Shown piece by piece: positions 57,775 to 64,000 of a stretch of DNA of 64,000 nt. Under the pieces are notes generated by a model. It ran no database searches and was not told the origin of the DNA. It saw only the letters and a list, made by a program, of their open reading frames with translations. A program made the translations under genes and the position numbers. The first letter of the stretch is position 1. Each line of letters begins with the position of its first letter. Location: positions 7,835,001 to 7,899,000 of the forward strand of contig JAEOAD010000024.1 in NCBI GenBank assembly GCA_036365145.1. Direction: 5' to 3'. This stretch comes from Orientallactaga sibirica. Taxonomy: Eukaryota; Chordata; Mammalia; Rodentia; Dipodidae.

Positions 57775-58146
57775 GTGGTATATCTGATAGTTTTAGTTGA
57801 TTGCCAACTTGAAGGACCTAGAGTAACCTGTGAAGGATTGTCTACAGAAGGTAAGATTCTAGGCATGCATCTGAAGCATATTGAATTGGTTGAGATGGAA
57901 TGACCCACCGTCACAGTGGGTTATGGTCATAGAGGGCATAAAAAGCAGATATGTGGCTCCAGCTTTCATCTTTCTGTGCTTCCTCACTGTGGACTGAATG
58001 TGACCAGCTGCCGAAGGTGTTGCTACAATGCTTTCCCTGCCATGGTGGGCTGTAACTGGGAACTGTAAAATGAAATAACTCCTTCTTCTCTTAAACTGAG
58101 TTTTGTCAGGTATTTTGTCCCAGCAAAGAGAAGGTAACTGATACAC
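57775..58146 (+). mobile_element. URR1-like non-autonomous hAT DNA transposon
   Basis: Forward copy: GATAGTTTTAGTTGATTGCC, AACTTGAAGGACCTAGAGTA, ACCTGTGAAGGATTG, GCTTCCTCACTGTGGACTGA, CAGGTATTTTGTCCCAGCAA and GAGAAGGTAACTGATACAC. Matches the reverse copy at 45.0-45.4 kb in block order. The 95-codon reverse frame is a shadow. Confidence 0.78.
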
Positions 58147-58280
58147 AGGTACTTATTATATGCTTATTATTTCTTAAATATCTTACTTGGACTTGCAGGG
58201 CTTCCAAACATCAGAACCATGATTCTTTTTGAATAATTTATGAACTAGCCTAGTAAATATATGCTCAGTAGCAGTACTGA

Positions 58281-58624
58281 GGGGCTGGGGAACTAGTTCA
58301 GTTGTTAAAGGCACATGTTTTCAATCTGCGTGCCAGTGTTAAATCCTCCCAGGAACCACTTAAAGCATGAGTCAAGGAGGCACACATGTACATACAGCAA
58401 TGGGAAGCAGAGCCAGGAGATTCTGTAAGTTCCAAGGAGCAGCTATGAACCTACAAACCAAGTGGTTCTGTCTCAAAAAAAAAAAAAAAAAAAAAAAAAT
58501 TGGCTGCAGGAGAGAAGCACCCTGAGATTCCTCTGACCTTCATGAATACACATTGTGGCACAAGTACCCATATATAGGCTCATACACATACAAACACACA
58601 CATACATGTACATACACAAATAAA
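58281..58624 (+). mobile_element. B3-like SINE
   Basis: Head GGGGCTGGGGAACTAGTTCA, central AGCCAGGAGATTCTGTAAG, GTTCTGTCTC with a poly(A) at about 58474-58499, then CCCTGAGATTCCTCTGACCT and a CA-rich tail. Confidence 0.75.
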
Positions 58625-58918
58625 CAATACAATTAAATTAAAGCAATACTAAAAAACAATAAGTGATAATAATGTAAGAAGAAATATTCTTGAGAAAATA
58701 AAACATATGATTTAAAACCTCTGGTTCAAATGACTGTGCACTCATTTTGACTCAATAAAATCACACAGATGTTTATTCATGGAATCACCTGATAAAACAA
58801 TCTTAAATTTGGTTCCTAGTCAAGATCTTAGTACAATTGCCAGCTCTGGTTCAGAGCTGTCTGGTCTGTAATACAAGTGCTTCATTTCAGTTCCTCGTCT
58901 CTCACTCAAGATGAAATA
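58625..58918. other. Unique spacer
   Basis: Nothing recognised. Confidence 0.5.
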
Positions 58919-58965
58919 TTAGAAGAGGACATTTTAAAAAATTCATTTTAATATATTTTTATTAG

Positions 58966-59024
<59 letters not shown>

Positions 59025-59209
59025 CATACATGATGGTACCATCGTTAGCCTTCTCTCTGTCCTCCCCACATGGGTTATGTGGGTCTTGCCCTATGTGGGT
59101 AGCCATCAATTATTCGGGAGAGGCAATGACTCTGTGTATAATGACCCAAGTCATGGGTCTAACAATCTTTCCGCCCCCTCTTCCGCGAGTTTTAGAAGAG
59201 GACATTTTA
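58919..59209 (-). mobile_element. 5'-truncated L1 3' end with perfect 18-bp target duplication
   Basis: TTAGAAGAGGACATTTTA occurs at 58919-58936 and 59192-59209. The insertion between (58937-59191) is an L1 3' end in reverse orientation: AT-rich tail, (TA)n at 58967-59020, then GATGGTACCATCG, TCCTCCCCACATGGG and TTCCGCCCCCTCTTCCGCGA. The unbroken duplication and intact CpGs suggest a fairly young insertion. Forward frames here are shadows. Confidence 0.96.
58967..59020. repeat. (TA)n microsatellite
   Basis: About 27 TA units within the L1 tail region, followed by three CATA units. Confidence 0.97.
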
Positions 59210-60890
59210 CAATGACAAAATTAGGGTTGAGTTTAACTGACAGTAGCAAAAATAATGGACTTTTCATAGTGTGCTTAGAATAACAGAGCTGTAATCCTCA
59301 CCAACACTAACCTTGAATGAGAGCCTACAATGGGTCAGATGCTGCCTATGCTGTTGATTTAATTTTGACAGCCCTTCTAGGAAGAAAAACAAACATTTGT
59401 CTCATCTTTTTGAAGAGACACTGTATAAATTACACAAGATTTTTGCTCTTAGAAAGCAAGAAACAGTAGAGTTGAACACATATTTCTTGACTGTAAACAC
59501 TGGAATCTTTCATTTTTTTTTTCCTGTCTTCTTTCTCACCTCTCACACTTGATGACACTCTGTACTCTAACTGAAATACATCCATGTAGGAAACTGAGAA
59601 TTCAGTCCATAGATTTCTACTTGGTTTTCTTGTAAGAAATGGTATAAATTTGACTGACATTTTGTTACTGGTCACACATGCATATCACTCAATTCTTATT
59701 CTGTTCAGTGTACTCTTTGTGTCTAAAAGGCTGGTGACAGATTAGGGACACAATGTTACATTCAGACAAAAGTCAGAAAGAAAAAAGAAGGTATGATTGA
59801 GTCTGTAAAGTATAACAGGTGAATAGTTAAAATTTTCTTTGACTCTTTTAACTCACATCTGAGGATCTGAGCACATAAGACAGGAATACCAATCACAATG
59901 ATTTTCTGCTTTCATTTGTCTCTCTGCTCCTCATTGCCCCATAACTGGGCTGCTGTGGTAATTTTCTAATTCTTACCCTGCTAGTCCTTGTGTCCTTACT
60001 GCCATTTGTGTAGTCCTGCATCATATGTGTATTTCCAAGACAAATTAAAAACTGTAACTAAACTTTTTCAATTATTTCACACACACACATTGTTAAAATT
60101 ATTAAAAACATTATAAAGTATTTGTTTTTACAATTGTTATAGAAAATATTACTTTGAAAATAAACATCAGCATCTATTCTGTTAGATAATTTTATAGTGT
60201 ATACATTTATGGCTCACTAAGCTTCATTGTATTTATTATAACTTCCTGTTATGATATGACATAATATCTACTTGAACAAAGATTAAACTTTAGGTTAAAT
60301 AATAAATATAAATATATATTTATATATTTAAATATATTCTCACTGATTTCTTTTACTATTCATTCAACAATATAAGAAAATAGCCTTAAGCTTCAATTTT
60401 AAGAAATGGTTTAAATGCCAAATAATCAAGTGCATCTTTTACCATGAGAAATGAATTTCTAATGCAAAGTAGTTTATGACTTACCAAGCTAGTTTGTTTC
60501 ACTGGGAGACCTTTTCTTTGCTGTAAAGGCCTTTGTTTAATATGTTAGGCTTTTCTCCTACTGTCTAGAGGCCAGTATTTAATGGCATAGATTTGTGCAT
60601 TGTACTTCATCAAGATAATCTAGGTAATATCTTAAAAAACAAAAAATAAAAATAACTTCTCCCAAACTCCTTTCACTTTGGATTTCTAGAGACTGTATGC
60701 ACGTTTGTCACAGAAAGATGTCTTCCTGACAACATCCTTATTCTTGGTCCATCTCCCATGCTAGCAATGTATCTTTGAATCTTTAATGCCTGGAATTGAA
60801 TATAGAGCTCTATCCATATCTGACAAGCCCAATATCCATGTGGGTGGCCATGTAATTAAATGCCATATCACTGAGCTTGAATACTGCATA
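59210..60890. other. Unique AT-rich DNA
   Basis: Nothing recognised; an 81-codon reverse frame near 59.5 kb has no known domain. Confidence 0.5.
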
Positions 60891-60971
60891 TATTATATTA
60901 TATTATATTATATTATATTATATTATATTATATTATATTATATTATATTATATTATATTATATTATATTAT
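60891..60971. repeat. (TATTA)16 microsatellite
   Basis: About sixteen perfect 5-bp units over 80 bases, the only pentanucleotide array of this length in the window. A Tyr/Ile/Leu frame across it is an artefact. Confidence 0.97.
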
Positions 60972-61274
60972 TTTCAGTAACAATCTAAATCAGCTGGACT
61001 ATAATGAACTATAATAACTTCAACATTCTACATGTTATTATTAGTTTTCAGTAAATAGCTGAGTCAAATTCATTTCCTATTTTTATTACTCCTTAGCTTT
61101 AAGCCACATTATTTAATATCACATACAAAACTATTTTTTATCATTTTTTATTCTATCCACTTAGATGATTTTACCCAGATTATCTACTGCATGAAGATTA
61201 TTGCATACTTTATTTAGATGTAAAAAATGTTGTGTGTATCTTTCTTAAAAAGAGGGTAAGAAGTCCTATAGCCC
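60972..61274. other. Unique AT-rich spacer
   Basis: Nothing recognised. Confidence 0.5.
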
Positions 61275-61312
61275 ATGTGTTGTTTGTGTGTGTTTGTGTG
61301 TGTGTGTGTGTG
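61275..61312. repeat. (TG)n microsatellite, imperfect
   Basis: TG dinucleotide with a few TTTG interruptions. Confidence 0.93.
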
Positions 61313-61366
61313 AATATGTGGGCATGTGGGCATGTGCACATAAATATACATGTGTGTGGGCCTCCA

Positions 61367-61726
61367 TTAACTTTTTTTACTGACAATTTATATACTTACA
61401 GACAATAAACCATGATATTTCCCTCCCCTTTCCAATTCCCCTTCAGAACTCCACTCTCCATCATAATTCTTCCCTCTCTCCATTAGTATCTCTTATAATT
61501 TGATGTCATCATCTTTTTCTCCTATTATGAGGATCTTGCGAAGGTATTGCTAGGCACTGTGAGGTCATAGATTTCGAGGCCCATTTCTGTCTGGACAGTT
61601 ACATTGTAAGGAGTCATATCCTTCCTTTGACTCTTACATTCTTTCCACCCCCTCTTCTGCAATGGACCCTGAGCCTTGCAGGGTATGAGAGATGTTTCAG
61701 TGCTGGACACTCCTCTGCCCCTTCTT
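61367..61726 (-). mobile_element. L1 3' end, reverse, tandem copy 1
   Basis: Reverse L1 tail of a different 3'-end variant: ACTTACAGACAATAAACCAT, TTTGATGTCATCATCTTTTT, GCTAGGCACTGTGAGGTCAT, TACATTCTTTCCACCCCCTC and GGACCCTGAGCCTTGCAGGG. The last two blocks link it to the other L1 3' UTRs here. Confidence 0.85.
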
Positions 61727-61998
61727 TTTAAAATTTTTATTGACAACATCTCTACTTACAGACAGTAAACCATGATAATTTGTTTTCCTACCCCACTTTC
61801 TCCTTCACAAGTCCATTCTCCATGATATCCACTCCTCCTCTCCATTATTCTCTCTTTTAATTCGATGTCATCATCTTTTTTCTCCTACTATGAGTGTCTT
61901 GTGAAAGTAGTGCTAGGCACTGTGAGGTCATGGATATCAAGGCCATTTTCTGTGTGGCCAGTTGCATTGTAAGGAGTGTTATCCTTCCTATGCTCTCC
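61727..61998 (-). mobile_element. L1 3' end, reverse, tandem copy 2
   Basis: Same variant repeated head to tail, offset exactly 360 bp (ACTTACAGACAGTAAACCAT lies 360 bp after its counterpart). It is cut shorter than copy 1, ending near TTATCCTTCCT. Confidence 0.85.
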
Positions 61999-64000
61999 AT
62001 TATCTTATCTTACATGGTAATAATTATAAAACTACGGTAAGTAAATGAATACTTGAGAGTATCCAAGGAACACTTAATTTAGAATGAGTGTTAGCAAAGC
62101 TGATGTGGTATGATGGTCATACGTAGTGAGTATAAATCATCCAGATAAGACTCCTTTCCTTTGCATTTAGAAGCCTAAAATCTTACCCAAGTAACATTTT
62201 TTAAATATGACATAGGTAAAAGAGTTCAAATATAAATGTCTATTGGAGTATTCTTTTTACTCTAGAGATTTTTAGCTTAGGGAAGCAGGTATCAGATTGT
62301 ATGTATGAGAATATTCAGACATATTTGTGTATATGAGGGAAGAGAGAAAAATTATCAGAATTTTGGTATGTTTAGGAGAATTGGTGCTTCATAAATATAT
62401 TCAAAATGAAAAAATATAGCTGCAAGCTACTAACAACATCTATTGTACCACCTACGGGGGCAATATCAACATCTCTCCTAAAGGAGCTAAATTTGATTAT
62501 ATTTTTTTCAACAACAATGCCAGTGGCATTCAAACAGCAAGATAACTTTGATGATTCAAGTATCATAATTCAAACACATGGCTTGTGAGTGAGGGATTAC
62601 AATATTGCAACCCACTGTGCAAAAGTCTGGGGACAGAACTCTGTGTGAGTTGAGTGTGAAAAAAATTAATCATATTTGATCTATATCTAATGCTTATACA
62701 CACATGCACATTCCAGCAAATTATTTGGAATATTCAAGCATATGCTCTGCTTGTCTTCCTATTCACTATGGTAGGACAATATGCACCCTGTTGTTTAATG
62801 AAAATCAGCACGTGTGGGATCTCTCACTTCATGCACAAGTGCCAGATATGAAAAACTTGCCCAGCACAGGGTAAGGGGCTGCCTTAAGTGTTTTCTGCCT
62901 TTTCCACATGAGCGAGTTTGGGCAGTTTCTATGCCAGTGTCTATTTCAGTAAGAGAACTGCACTATGAATTTTTAAATGTCAACCAGGGAAAAGTTCCCA
63001 CTTACCATAAGAATCGCATCTTATACTGCCTTTTCCATATAATCCCATATGTTTCTTATCTAGATTCTAAAAAGTAATCTGTCTTTAATTTATTTATAGT
63101 TTCCTGATAAACATTTGTAACTGTTCATAGATCTTAAAGGGCCAATGTTCTCTTCTAAAGTTTTTTTTTTTTTTAACTGAATTTATAGGTCAATAGCATT
63201 AGATCATTAGTATAAGAAGTTGGGGGATATGGATATACATATATATTTGACTTGTTTTGTCTCAGGCAACATTCCAAGCCCTAAAGCTCTACCTTTCTCT
63301 TGAAAGACATCCAATTTTTACATGGATATTTGTTATAAAAGGTTGAGTTTGCATTTTAAATTTAGACATTGTAAACCACCAAAACAATTCAAGGCATTAA
63401 ATGTCTTCATTGTAAACTTTCTTTTCCTGTTTGGCTATCCCCTGAATGGTAATGAATCAATAAATGCCAAGTGTGAGTTTTCACAGTGTTCAGTTGAGAA
63501 AGTTATTAGTAAAATATTGCCAGGACTTTCTCAAACCAAGGACCAGAACTGATTAGACTTTGTATTGTGAATTAAAGTAAACACTGTGTGCAAAGAATCA
63601 GAGAAACAAAACGTATTCAATTGTTCAATTATAAGGCATAATTATTCAACTATTATGCATCTGTCTTCCTCAGTACAAAAATACAAACATGACTACAGAT
63701 CTGCTTCCATTGTTGCTAGCTAGGAATGGTACCCTGGCATAGTGATTTCCTCTGCCAAAGAGTTAGGGGAAAGAAAGCACAAAACATCCAGTTTCATACT
63801 TTGAATTTAAATATTATCCCTTGACTTGAAATTTATATCTGTATGCTCTTTAGTATATAAAAATGGAATTTCATTTAGGAGAGTGGATTTTGGGGAATGC
63901 CATTTTCTCCATGGTTTGATATTACTTGGCTCTTATTTATCTATTGTCCTGGTTGTTATGGATGGTTTCAGGTTGAGTAAAGTGTCTGCACTTGAATTAG
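61999..64000. other. Unique AT-rich DNA to window end
   Basis: A T tract lies at about 63162-63174. Frames of 60-87 codons (for example 62814-63077 and 63322-63552) have no recognisable domain. No repeat family identified. Confidence 0.5.

Noticed and set aside
1..64000. A prokaryotic or phage-type gene system
   Set aside because: No gene-dense layout, no Shine-Dalgarno-led frames, and abundant mammalian SINEs and L1s throughout.

Overview
This window is ordinary mammalian, AT-rich, non-coding nuclear DNA. I find no intact protein-coding gene, no rRNA or tRNA gene, no operon-like gene order, and no CRISPR array or bacterial mobile element. The open reading frames are short (the longest 164 codons) and fall in microsatellites, in transposon relics, or in AT-rich sequence with no family I recognise.

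The interspersed repeats point to a rodent. There are many 7SL-derived B1-like monomers on both strands. There is a second, tRNA-headed SINE with a CT-rich 3' part and an (AAAT)n tail, older B3-like (B2-superfamily) SINEs, and L1 3' ends. B1 plus B3-like plus a non-murine tRNA SINE fits a myodont rodent outside the mouse/rat group. A jerboa-like (dipodoid) genome is my best guess, from remembered repeat sequences and not from any search.

Layout. 1-9 kb: AT-rich unique sequence with a (TA)n tract, a few SINEs, a reverse-strand L1 3' end and long poly(A) tracts. 9-11 kb: nested SINEs (a tRNA SINE inside a B3-like element) running into a 550-bp CA-rich satellite with a 90-bp period. 14-20 kb: repeat cluster with an L1 3' end, a B3-like SINE, a 2.8-kb 5'-truncated L1 (decayed ORF2 C-terminus split by a SINE, full 3' UTR with a G-rich tract), and a solo LTR with a perfect 6-bp target duplication. 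20-39 kb: mostly unique AT-rich DNA with scattered SINEs, a non-autonomous DNA transposon relic, and a slightly GC-richer block near 25 kb. 39.9-41.2 kb: dense B1 cluster with a composite tRNA/B1 SINE and a 4 x 16-bp minisatellite. 43-46 kb: B1, B3-like and hAT-like relics. 48.8-49.7 kb: the most GC-rich non-repeat block, a candidate regulatory element or exon. 50.5-52.4 kb: two related LTR-like units in direct orientation around a 104-bp pure purine tract, probably an internally deleted provirus. 54-59 kb: more L1 3' ends, ID/B1 and B3-like SINEs and a hAT-like element. 60.9 kb: (TATTA)n. 61.4-62.0 kb: two head-to-tail reverse-strand L1 3' ends offset by exactly 360 bp. The remainder shows nothing I can name.

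No genes act together here. The biology visible is retrotransposition history: target-site duplications, nesting, truncation, decay and tail-derived microsatellites. I did not find a credible undescribed system; the best leads are listed as findings.
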